A DNA stretch of 5,937 bases, taken from NCBI GenBank assembly GCA_020627605.1, contig JAHDGO010000074.1, positions 1 through 5,937 on the forward strand, given 5' to 3'. Positions within the stretch are counted from its first letter, which is position 1; the number at the start of each line of letters is the position of its first letter. This DNA is from Yoonia sp. Lineage in GTDB: Bacteria; Pseudomonadota; Alphaproteobacteria; Rhodobacterales; Rhodobacteraceae. The notes beneath the pieces were generated by a model. It was not told the DNA's origin. It did no database searches and worked only from the letters and a program-made list of their open reading frames with translations. Both the position numbers and the translations under genes were made by a program. Shown piece after piece: positions 1 to 5,937 of this stretch.

Positions 1-594
<594 letters not shown>

Positions 595-730
595 CTACGG
601 TCCGCCAAAAATTTGATCAACCCGCAAAATCATGAGGCAGAAATCACCGGTCTGGGGTGCTTTCCACTGGCCTTTTGCCCCATGAGCGCCATGCTTGTGG
701 AGATCACAGACCGAAAGACTGCCCGCACCC

Positions 731-2479
731 ATGGCCGACGCGCAACGTATGAATTTCAGTACCCGCCTGACCAAACTGGTCGGCGAGATTTACCCCGACC
801 TCGACCCGCATATCCTCGGCAGCAAGATTGTCGAGGCATTCTGGCCCGAAGGCACCCGCCCGCGCAAACGTGGCCGCCTGCCTGGCAATACGCTGTGGTC
901 CGAACATGACGCGCTGCTGATCACCTATGGCAACTCTGTTCAGGACGGGCTGCACAAACCGCTCGACCTGCTGCATGACTTTCTGCTGCGTTACATGAAG
1001 GGGGTGGTCAATGGCGTGCATATCCTGCCGTTCTTTCCCTACACCTCTGACGATGGTTTTGCCGTCTCTGATTTTCGCGCCGTCAATCCGCAGCTTGGCG
1101 ACTGGCCCGATATCAACCGGATTGGGTCCGAATTTCACCTGATGTCGGATCTGGTGCTCAACCATGTGTCCAGTCAGGGCGCGTGGTTCAATGCCTACCG
1201 TCAGGGCCAGCACCCTTACGACAAGTTCTTTTTCGAGGCCTCGCCAGACGACGACCTCAGCATGGTCGTGCGCCCCAGAACCACGCCGCTGCTGCAAGAG
1301 GTGGAAACATCAGATGGCATCAAACACGTCTGGTGTACCTTCAGCCACGACCAGATCGACCTTGATTTCCGCAACCCGGAAGTGCTGCTGGAATTTCTGC
1401 GCATCATCCGGCTGCATGTGGAAAACGGCGTGCGGATCATCAGGCTCGATGCCGTGGCCTTCCTGTGGAAAGTGGCGGGGACCTCCTCCATCCACCTGCC
1501 GCAGACCCATGCGGTGGTAAAACTGATGCGGATGCTGTGTGACTATGCGGCGGAAACCATCATCCTTCTGACCGAAACCAACGTGCCCAAGGCCGAAAAC
1601 CTCAGCTATTTCGGCAACCGGGATGAGGCGCATGCCATCTACAACTTCCCCCTGCCGCCGCTGATCCTGCATGCGGTCATGTCGGGTTCAGCCAAATATC
1701 TCAGCAAGTGGAGCAGGGGCATGCCGCCTGCGCAACTGGGGTGTGCATACCTCAACTTTACCGCCAGCCACGATGGCATCGGCATGCGTCCCGCCGAAGG
1801 GGTGCTGCCAGCCGAAGAGCAGACCAAAGTCATCGACACCGTCAAGGAGATCGGCGGTCTGGTTTCCATGCGCGCCCTGCCCGACGGGGGCGAGGCACCT
1901 TATGAGCTGAACACCACATTCTTTGCCGCCACCGGGCGCACATTTGCTGGCGAGGATGATCACCATCTGGCGCGGTTCATCTGCTCGCAGACCATCGTGA
2001 TGTCGATGGAAGGTATCCCGGCCTTCTACATCCACTCCATGCTGGGCACCGCCAATGATCACGAACAGGTCGCCCACCGGGGCATGAACCGCGCCATCAA
2101 TCGGCACCGCTGGGACTACCCCACACTGGAGGCACTGCTGGCCGACGCCGAAACGCACCACGCCAAAGTGCTGCACGCCCTGTCAGAACGGCTGCGCCTG
2201 CGCGCCAGACAATCGGCGTTTCACCCCAATGCGACACAGTTCACCATGGTGCTGGACGACCGTGTCTTTGGGGTCTGGCGGCAAAGCATTGACCGGGCCC
2301 AGTCGATCTTTGCCCTGCACAACGTGAGTGCTGACAGCGTTGAGATCTCTCCGGTGGCAATCAACCTGATCGAGGACGAAAAATGGACCGATCTGCTGAG
2401 TGGCGAGGCGATTGACCCCGGCGCACAGGCGATCACGCTGGCCCCCTATCAGTGCAGATGGATTACCAACCGGGGATAG
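731..2479 (+). CDS. GH13 sugar phosphorylase, probable glucosylglycerate phosphorylase
   Basis: Would cleave an alpha-glucoside with inorganic phosphate to release glucose 1-phosphate; the likely substrate is 2-O-alpha-D-glucosylglycerate, giving glycerate. The 582-residue protein belongs to the sucrose-phosphorylase group of GH13 (GH13_18). Visible motifs are the barrel strand VHILPFFPYTSDDGF (96-110), DLVLNHVS (140-147), the nucleophile in RIIRLDAVAFLWK (Asp240), the acid/base in LLTETN (Glu282) and the transition-state Asp348 in ASHDGIG. The stretch GTSSIHLPQTH (250-260) resembles the YcjM-type glucosylglycerate phosphorylases more than true sucrose phosphorylases, and the length is nearer to YcjM (about 560) than to sucrose phosphorylase (about 500). 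The gpgS/gpgP neighbours support this substrate. Sucrose or glucosylglycerol phosphorylase remain alternatives. ATG 731 is preferred over an in-frame TTG at 695 and ATG 749, but its only ribosome-site-like bases (GAAAG, 713-717) are weak and distant, so the exact N-terminus is uncertain. Confidence 0.85.
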   Translation: MADAQRMNFSTRLTKLVGEIYPDLDPHILGSKIVEAFWPEGTRPRKRGRLPGNTLWSEHDALLITYGNSVQDGLHKPLDLLHDFLLRYMKGVVNGVHILPFFPYTSDDGFAVSDFRAVNPQLGDWPDINRIGSEFHLMSDLVLNHVSSQGAWFNAYRQGQHPYDKFFFEASPDDDLSMVVRPRTTPLLQEVETSDGIKHVWCTFSHDQIDLDFRNPEVLLEFLRIIRLHVENGVRIIRLDAVAFLWKVAGTSSIHLPQTHAVVKLMRMLCDYAAETIILLTETNVPKAENLSYFGNRDEAHAIYNFPLPPLILHAVMSGSAKYLSKWSRGMPPAQLGCAYLNFTASHDGIGMRPAEGVLPAEEQTKVIDTVKEIGGLVSMRALPDGGEAPYELNTTFFAATGRTFAGEDDHHLARFICSQTIVMSMEGIPAFYIHSMLGTANDHEQVAHRGMNRAINRHRWDYPTLEALLADAETHHAKVLHALSERLRLRARQSAFHPNATQFTMVLDDRVFGVWRQSIDRAQSIFALHNVSADSVEISPVAINLIEDEKWTDLLSGEAIDPGAQAITLAPYQCRWITNRG

Positions 2480-2522
2480 CGGCAAGTTTGGTGAAAGCTG
2501 CCGCAGAGGTTAGGTTGGCGAA

Positions 2523-2681
2523 ATGATTGATGGAACAACGTCTGGCCGTGGGTTTGAACACCCTTTCACGCTCTACATCTTTGGTGCAATCGCCATCGTC
2601 TCGGTTCTGCTTTGGTTGTGGTTTCATCTTGAAATCCGCAAGGCCGAGAGACAGCGCCGATCTGAGAAGGCGGATGATTAA
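2523..2681 (+). CDS. Small single-pass membrane protein, function unknown
   Basis: A 52-residue open frame that I do not recognise as a named family. It has a short polar N-terminus, one clear membrane segment at about residues 17-36 (LYIFGAIAIVSVLLWLWFHL), then a strongly charged tail (EIRKAERQRRSEKADD). The positive-inside rule puts the tail in the cytoplasm and the N-terminus in the periplasm. The ATG at 2523 follows a purine-rich AGAGGTTAGG (2505-2514), with TAGG ending 8 bases before it. The gene begins 43 bases after the phosphorylase stop, on the same strand, with no terminator between them, so it is probably co-transcribed. A competing overlapping frame (2527-2733) has only a TTG start and no coherent composition. 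The hydrophobic/charged layout makes chance unlikely, but no homology can be tested here. Confidence 0.62.
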   Translation: MIDGTTSGRGFEHPFTLYIFGAIAIVSVLLWLWFHLEIRKAERQRRSEKADD

Positions 2682-2706
2682 TCAGGCTGTGCCAGACCTG
2701 CACGAC

Positions 2707-2736
2707 AGTTCAGATCGCACACCACTTAACTGAACT
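2707..2736. terminator. Weak inverted repeat between convergent genes
   Basis: AGTTCAG (2707-2713) and CTGAACT (2730-2736) form a perfect 7-base inverted repeat around a 16-base loop, placed between the convergent ends of the small membrane protein gene and gpgS and overlapping the last codons of gpgS. It could act as a shared bidirectional terminator, but the stem is short and not GC-rich, the loop is long and no T-run follows on either strand. Chance is a fair alternative. Nothing else resembling a terminator was seen in 2682-2725. Confidence 0.22.
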
Positions 2737-3946
2737 CCGCCTCATCCGCGCGTGCGGCCGCGTGCAGATCGGTCAGGAAATCCGGGTCAGCGGCGTGGAC
2801 ACGGTTCCATGTCGGAATGAACGGCGTCTCATGCGGGTTGTCGATGAATATCTGCCCGGCGCGCATGATGTTCTCGGCGAATAGCTCGATTGACTGCTCT
2901 TCCTTGTGCCGGTCGATTGACAGGCCGTTCATTTTGGCATCGTTGTAGTAAGCCTCCAGCAGGTCCAATGCCATGCGGTAGTATGTGGCCTTGAGCGTGC
3001 GGAAGACATTGGGCGTAAATACCGTGCCATCGGCGGCCAGTTTGCGGAAAATCGCCTTGCAGATATCCGTCGACATCCGGCTGAGGCCAGCATCGGCATC
3101 ATCAACGCTCAGGTCCTGATGTTTGTGGTCATAGGCGTCCGAAATCTCCACCTGGCAGACCGCCTTGGGCGCCAGATTGCGCCATGCCTCTGATAGCACG
3201 CCGATCTCCAGACCCCAGTCGGATGGAATGCGCAAATCCGGCAGGATCGCCGTGCGCATCGCAAACTCGCCCGACAGCGGATAGCGGAAACTGCGCAGAT
3301 AATCGATGTAATCGCGGTCCCCGATGACCCGCTTGAGCGCGATCAACAGCGGGCTGACCAGCAGGCGCGTGACCCGGCCATTCAGCTTGCCCTCGCCCAC
3401 ACGGGGGTAGAACCCCTTGGCCACCTGATAGGGAAAGTTCGGGTTGGCCACAGGATAGATCAGACGCGCCAGCATTTCATTGGTGTAGGTCAGGATATCG
3501 CAATCATGGATCGCCATGACAGAGCTGTCCGCGCAGCCGATCAGATAGCCAAGCGATGACCAGACATTCTTGCCCTTGCCCTGCTCGGCCGGGGCCAGCC
3601 CGATCTTATCCAGCCGTTCGCCCAGCGCCAGCATGCGCGGGCTGTCATTCCAGATCACGATGTGGTTCTGGTTCAGCCCGGCGAAGAACTCTTTGGCGTG
3701 GCGGAACTGCGCCTCATCGGCGCGGTCCAGCCCGATGATAATGCGGTGCAGGTAGCCGACCTTGGATAGCTCTGCCAGGATGTTGGGCATGGCCGGGCCC
3801 TGCAGTTCGGAATAGAGGCACGGCAGGATCAACGACATCTTGCGCGACTGGCCAAAGGCCTGCAATTCGGCCTCAATCTCAGCGACAGAGCGGGTGCGCA
3901 GATTGTGCAGCGTTGTGATGTTTCCGTTCTGATGAAAGTCGGCCAT
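2726..3946 (-). CDS. gpgS: Glucosyl-3-phosphoglycerate synthase (GT81-like)
   Basis: Transfers glucose from a nucleotide sugar (UDP-, ADP- or GDP-glucose; donor not readable) to D-3-phosphoglycerate, the first step of glucosylglycerate synthesis in the cytoplasm. The 406-residue protein has a GT-A fold layout: the start of the nucleotide-binding domain MSLILPCLYSE (37-47), the metal-binding DXD motif as HDCDI (147-151), the acceptor-side block RYPLSGEFAMR (221-231) followed by PSDWGLEIGVLSE (241-253), and a histidine-rich YDHKHQDLS (272-280) where family members place a metal-binding histidine. The length fits the longer bacterial/archaeal GpgS form rather than the approximately 320-residue mycobacterial one. 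It does not resemble GT55 mannosyl-3-phosphoglycerate synthases. The ATG at 3946 shares its A with the last base of the gpgP stop (TAATG), with AGGAG nine bases upstream, indicating translational coupling. An upstream in-frame extension of 20 codons lies inside gpgP and is rejected. Confidence 0.86.
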   Translation of the reverse strand: MADFHQNGNITTLHNLRTRSVAEIEAELQAFGQSRKMSLILPCLYSELQGPAMPNILAELSKVGYLHRIIIGLDRADEAQFRHAKEFFAGLNQNHIVIWNDSPRMLALGERLDKIGLAPAEQGKGKNVWSSLGYLIGCADSSVMAIHDCDILTYTNEMLARLIYPVANPNFPYQVAKGFYPRVGEGKLNGRVTRLLVSPLLIALKRVIGDRDYIDYLRSFRYPLSGEFAMRTAILPDLRIPSDWGLEIGVLSEAWRNLAPKAVCQVEISDAYDHKHQDLSVDDADAGLSRMSTDICKAIFRKLAADGTVFTPNVFRTLKATYYRMALDLLEAYYNDAKMNGLSIDRHKEEQSIELFAENIMRAGQIFIDNPHETPFIPTWNRVHAADPDFLTDLHAAARADEAEFS

Positions 3947-4746
3947 TAGGTCTGGCTCCTGTGTAATGGAAGCTCTGCGAGCAGTGATAGGATAGCGCTG
4001 TTCCACCCGGCGGGGCCAGCATCAGCGGTACGGATGATCTGCCCGGTCTCCTCGCCCCGCAGGGGCGGCAAGGGCGCGCGCGTCGGGTTGGCGACGATCA
4101 CGCCGTGATCTGCCGCCTCCAGCATCTCTACGTCATTCGGGGCGTCACCAAGGGCAACGGTGTGTCTGGGCCTGTATCTGTCAATCAATTGTCCCATCTG
4201 GTCCACCTTGCGGCTGCCAAACGACAGGGTCAGAAACCGCCCGCCCTCGCGCGCGGTCACGCCATGTGGTGCCAGCGCGTCCAGAAAGGCCGCCCGCCCT
4301 TCCTCTGCCCCGCGCCACAACCCCGGTTCGGAAAAATCGCGGGCCTTGGCGTCATGCGCCGCGGCCTCAGACAGCCCGGTCAGCTTTGCCACCTCTGCCG
4401 CGTCAAGATCACCAAACCCGGTGAAATCCGCACGCAGGGGCGGCGGCACCCCATCCAGCACCGCACGCAAATCGGCATAGCGGCTGTCTGCCCCCACCTG
4501 CGCCTGACCGGCCGGCAGAATGCCCGCGCCGTTTTCCACAATCGCTGGCCAGTCAGCCAAGCCCATCGCATCACGCAATACGTTGATTTCTTTTGCTGTT
4601 TTGCTGCTCGCGAGGATGACGCCGCATCCGGTCTGTCTAAGCGCATCCAGCGCGGGCAGTGCCGCATCCCAGGCATAGCTGTGGTGATCAATCAGGGTCC
4701 CGTCGAGGTCACTGAACACCAATAGTGGCAAGGGGGCAGTCATCAT
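3946..4746 (-). CDS. gpgP: Glucosyl-3-phosphoglycerate phosphatase (HAD family, MpgP/GpgP type)
   Basis: Removes phosphate from glucosyl-3-phosphoglycerate to give glucosylglycerate, the second and last step of the pathway. The 266-residue length matches the mannosyl-3-phosphoglycerate phosphatase group of HAD hydrolases. HAD motif I is VFSDLDGTLID, with nucleophile Asp13 and acid/base Asp15; motif II is ILASSKT (44-50); the motif III lysine is probably Lys180 in SRKVDQ; motif IV is GDAPNDVEML (200-209) with Asp201 and Asp205. ENGAG (71-75) and the C-terminal GPAGWNSAI (244-252) are typical of this subgroup. Two ATG codons lie in tandem at 4746 and 4743. AAGG before them leaves 6-9 bases, so either could be used, and the first is annotated. 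It overlaps gpgS by one base. A mannosyl substrate is possible from family alone, but the glucosyl-type partner enzyme favours glucosyl-3-phosphoglycerate. No stress promoter motif is seen directly in front; transcripts may come from the nepR-like gene upstream. Confidence 0.87.
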   Translation of the reverse strand: MMTAPLPLLVFSDLDGTLIDHHSYAWDAALPALDALRQTGCGVILASSKTAKEINVLRDAMGLADWPAIVENGAGILPAGQAQVGADSRYADLRAVLDGVPPPLRADFTGFGDLDAAEVAKLTGLSEAAAHDAKARDFSEPGLWRGAEEGRAAFLDALAPHGVTAREGGRFLTLSFGSRKVDQMGQLIDRYRPRHTVALGDAPNDVEMLEAADHGVIVANPTRAPLPPLRGEETGQIIRTADAGPAGWNSAILSLLAELPLHRSQT

Positions 4747-4749
4747 GGC

Positions 4750-4866
4750 TCACCTTACGAAGTGGTCCGGCGGCAACAAGAGGTTGAGGGCGATTTGCGG
4801 GCAAAGGACACGCCCAGCAGGGGTGCCGGCGCCGTCTGCCCAAATAACAGGCACGTCCCGCATCAT
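4750..4866 (-). CDS. Doubtful 38-residue open frame upstream of gpgP
   Basis: The 141 bases between the nepR-like stop and gpgP contain one open frame of 38 codons, beginning MMRDVPVIWADG and ending LLPPDHFVR. Its TGA ends three bases before the first gpgP ATG, a spacing that would allow translational coupling. It is in the same frame as the nepR-like gene and follows its TAG stop, so it could be a leader peptide, a decayed C-terminal extension or simply chance. There is no good ribosome-binding site before its ATG and I recognise no domain. Nothing else is seen in this gap, and no terminator separates the two genes. Confidence 0.2.
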   Translation of the reverse strand: MMRDVPVIWADGAGTPAGRVLCPQIALNLLLPPDHFVR

Positions 4867-4887
4867 CGCAATAGCAGTTGCACTGCC

Positions 4888-5061
4888 CTACTCACCTTGC
4901 GGTTCGCGCGCGCGGGTGCTGTCCTGCTCCCGCAAGGCGGCAACTAGGTCAGCCATCTCATCTGTCAGGGCATCTTGATCGCCATCGGCGAATGCCCGTT
5001 TCAGATTGGCCCTGTTATCACGTGTGATCCGATCATCTTTGTGATCGTGTCCACTTGCCAT
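4888..5061 (-). CDS. nepR: NepR-like anti-sigma factor of the general stress response
   Basis: NepR proteins are small cytoplasmic anti-sigma factors that hold EcfG inactive until phosphorylated PhyR binds them. This 57-residue, highly charged protein has no membrane segment. Its core ANLKRAFADGDQDALTDEMA followed by DLVAALREQD follows, without gaps, the two-helix NepR pattern (L-R-x-x-Y/F-x-D, six residues, then x-x-D-x-F/M-x-x-L-L/V-x-x-L). It lacks the conserved prolines and arginine of the usual EPxPDRF block, so it is a diverged member or a look-alike. The position supports the call: it is head to head with phyR and has its own sigma-EcfG-type promoter. The ATG at 5061 is chosen because GAGGCAGG stands directly before it; an in-frame ATG at 5079 would add six residues but lacks a clear ribosome site. 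No ecfG gene follows; the next gene is gpgP, 141 bases on. Confidence 0.6.
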   Translation of the reverse strand: MASGHDHKDDRITRDNRANLKRAFADGDQDALTDEMADLVAALREQDSTRAREPQGE

Positions 5062-5103
5062 CCTGCCTCGACGCCTCATCTGTTAATTTATTCATCGCGA
5101 TCA

Positions 5104-5128
5104 GGAACCAACGTCGCGGTTGCGCGTT
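5104..5128 (+). promoter_or_regulatory. Sigma-EcfG-type promoter of phyR
   Basis: GGAAC (5104-5108) and CGTT (5125-5128) are separated by exactly 16 bases, matching the consensus read by the alphaproteobacterial general stress sigma factor EcfG. Transcription would begin near 5135-5138, leaving a leader of about 25 bases before the phyR ATG at 5162. phyR is commonly under EcfG control in this class, giving positive feedback. The match is exact, and its position before a PhyR gene makes chance unlikely. Confidence 0.85.
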
Positions 5129-5135
5129 TGGTTCC
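5110..5135 (-). promoter_or_regulatory. Sigma-EcfG-type promoter of the nepR-like gene
   Basis: On the minus strand GGAAC (5135-5131) and CGTT (5113-5110) are separated by 17 bases, again an exact EcfG-type promoter. Transcription would start near 5100-5103, about 40 bases before the preferred start at 5061. It is superimposed on the phyR promoter: each -35 box lies one or two bases from the other promoter's -10 box, making the region 5104-5135 an imperfect inverted repeat. Read-through could carry transcription into gpgP and gpgS. Confidence 0.8.
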
Positions 5136-5161
5136 GTAAAATCAAAAAAGGCTACACGAAT

Positions 5162-5937
5162 ATGCAAGGTGACAGTGGGGAAACCAACTTTTCCGATCTG
5201 ATTGCGGCAGAGCTGCCATATCTGCGGCGCTACGCACGGGCGCTGACAGGATCACAGGCCAGAGGCGACAAATATACCGTCGCCACGCTGGAGGTCATTT
5301 TGAAAGACCGCAGCGATTTCGACAACGATGACGATGTGAAAGTCAATCTTTTCAAGTGCTTCCACGCAATCTGGTCGACATCCGGCCAGATGTTCGCGAA
5401 CCCGGACGACGATCTGCGAAGCCGTGCCCATGGCCTGCTGTCCAAGCTGACGGCAAACTCGCGCGAGGCGCTGCTGTTGCGCACGATTGAAGAGTTCAGC
5501 CTTGATGCCATCGCCAAGATCATGCGGATCGACGTGGAAGAGGCGCGCAACCTGATCAAGACCGCAAACAGCGAATTGGCCGAAAGCGTCAAAGGCCGCA
5601 TCATGATTATTGAAGATGAACCAATCATCGCGGCTGACCTGACCGCCATCGTCTCTGACCTTGGCCATACGGTCACCGGCGTCGCCCGCACGCATAAAGA
5701 GGCGGTTGCGCTGGGCGAAGAACAGTCCGTCGATCTGATCCTGGCGGATATTCAGCTGGCCGATAATTCCTCTGGCATCGATGCGGTGAATGAATTGCTG
5801 CAACAGATGGATGTGCCTGTAATCTTCATCACCGCCTTCCCCGAGCGGCTGCTGACAGGCGACCGACCAGAGCCTGCATTCCTGATCTCAAAACCGTTCC
5901 AAGAGGCGCAGGTCCAGTCCGCCGTCAGCCAGGCAAT
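5162..5937 (+). CDS. phyR: PhyR general stress response regulator (cut by right edge)
   Basis: PhyR is the anti-anti-sigma switch of the alphaproteobacterial general stress response: when phosphorylated, its sigma-like domain captures NepR and frees EcfG. The 258 visible residues are nearly complete for a family of about 260-270. Residues 1-140 form the sigma-like domain (region 2-like FSDLIAAELPYLRRYARALTG at 10-30; region 4-like helix-turn-helix remnant FSLDAIAKIMRIDVEEARNLI at 112-132). Residues 146-258 form the receiver domain, with the acidic cluster EDEP (151-154), phospho-acceptor Asp196 in LADIQLADNSSGIDA, Thr224 in VIFITAFPERLLTG and Lys244 in FLISKPF. These receiver motifs are the PhyR-specific versions. 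The ATG at 5162 has AAAAAAGG (5144-5151) ten bases upstream. The frame has no stop before the window ends. The cognate histidine kinase and ecfG are not in the window. Confidence 0.95.
   Translation, partial: MQGDSGETNFSDLIAAELPYLRRYARALTGSQARGDKYTVATLEVILKDRSDFDNDDDVKVNLFKCFHAIWSTSGQMFANPDDDLRSRAHGLLSKLTANSREALLLRTIEEFSLDAIAKIMRIDVEEARNLIKTANSELAESVKGRIMIIEDEPIIAADLTAIVSDLGHTVTGVARTHKEAVALGEEQSVDLILADIQLADNSSGIDAVNELLQQMDVPVIFITAFPERLLTGDRPEPAFLISKPFQEAQVQSAVSQA

Noticed and set aside
695..730. TTG start giving a 12-residue extension of the phosphorylase
   Set aside because: No ribosome-binding site before it, and the added residues resemble nothing conserved; ATG 731 is more likely, though not certain.
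2532..2556. GGAAC at 2532-2536 as a possible sigma-EcfG promoter
   Set aside because: No CGTT at the required spacing, and it lies inside the small membrane-protein gene pointing towards a convergent gene end.
2689..2703. GTGC...GCAC hairpin after the small membrane protein gene
   Set aside because: Only a four-base stem and no T-run; too weak to call a terminator.
3947..4006. Upstream in-frame ATG at 4006 for gpgS
   Set aside because: It would lie inside gpgP. ATG 3946 has AGGAG at good spacing and the stop-start TAATG overlap, and begins with the family-like MADFHQNG.
4105..4725. Plus-strand 206-residue frame opposite gpgP
   Set aside because: Antisense to a phosphatase with all HAD motifs intact; no ribosome site and no recognisable domain.
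5230..5803. Two overlapping minus-strand frames opposite phyR
   Set aside because: Both are antisense shadows of the intact PhyR frame, which shows all receiver-domain catalytic residues.

Overview
The window looks like a chromosomal stretch of an alphaproteobacterium, most likely a marine Rhodobacterales (Roseobacter-type) species. The reasons are the moderately high GC, a PhyR-type response regulator with a sigma-like N-terminal domain (a family confined to Alphaproteobacteria), and GGAAC-N16/17-CGTT promoter motifs of the kind read by the general stress sigma factor EcfG. The genus is inference. No insertion sequence, phage gene, tRNA, rRNA or CRISPR array was seen.

Layout. (1) 1-498, minus strand: the N-terminal 166 residues of a GH13 alpha-glucosidase / oligo-1,6-glucosidase that runs off the left edge. 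(2) 499-730: a divergent control region with a perfect 12-bp LacI-family-type palindrome next to the alpha-glucosidase ribosome-binding site. (3) 731-2479, plus strand: a GH13 sucrose-phosphorylase-family enzyme, best read as a glucosylglycerate phosphorylase. (4) 2523-2681, plus strand: a 52-residue single-pass membrane protein. (5) 4746-2726, minus strand: a translationally coupled pair, a HAD-family glucosyl-3-phosphoglycerate phosphatase (gpgP) followed by a glucosyl-3-phosphoglycerate synthase (gpgS). (6) 5061-4888, minus strand: a 57-residue NepR-like protein. (7) 5162 to the right edge, plus strand: phyR, 258 codons visible and cut just before its end. The phyR and nepR-like genes are head to head and share two overlapping, opposite sigma-EcfG-type promoters at 5104-5135.

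How the parts work together. GpgS would join a nucleotide-activated glucose to 3-phosphoglycerate, and GpgP would remove the phosphate to give glucosylglycerate, a compatible solute made under salt stress or nitrogen limitation. The convergent phosphorylase would split glucosylglycerate with phosphate into glucose 1-phosphate and glycerate. The locus would therefore hold both the synthesis and the phosphorolytic recovery of one osmolyte. The synthesis genes lie directly downstream of the NepR-like gene of the general stress switch (PhyR-NepR-EcfG), so read-through from the stress promoter could tie osmolyte production to that response. This link is inferred from gene order. The degradative side sits next to a LacI-type operator and may respond to sugar instead.
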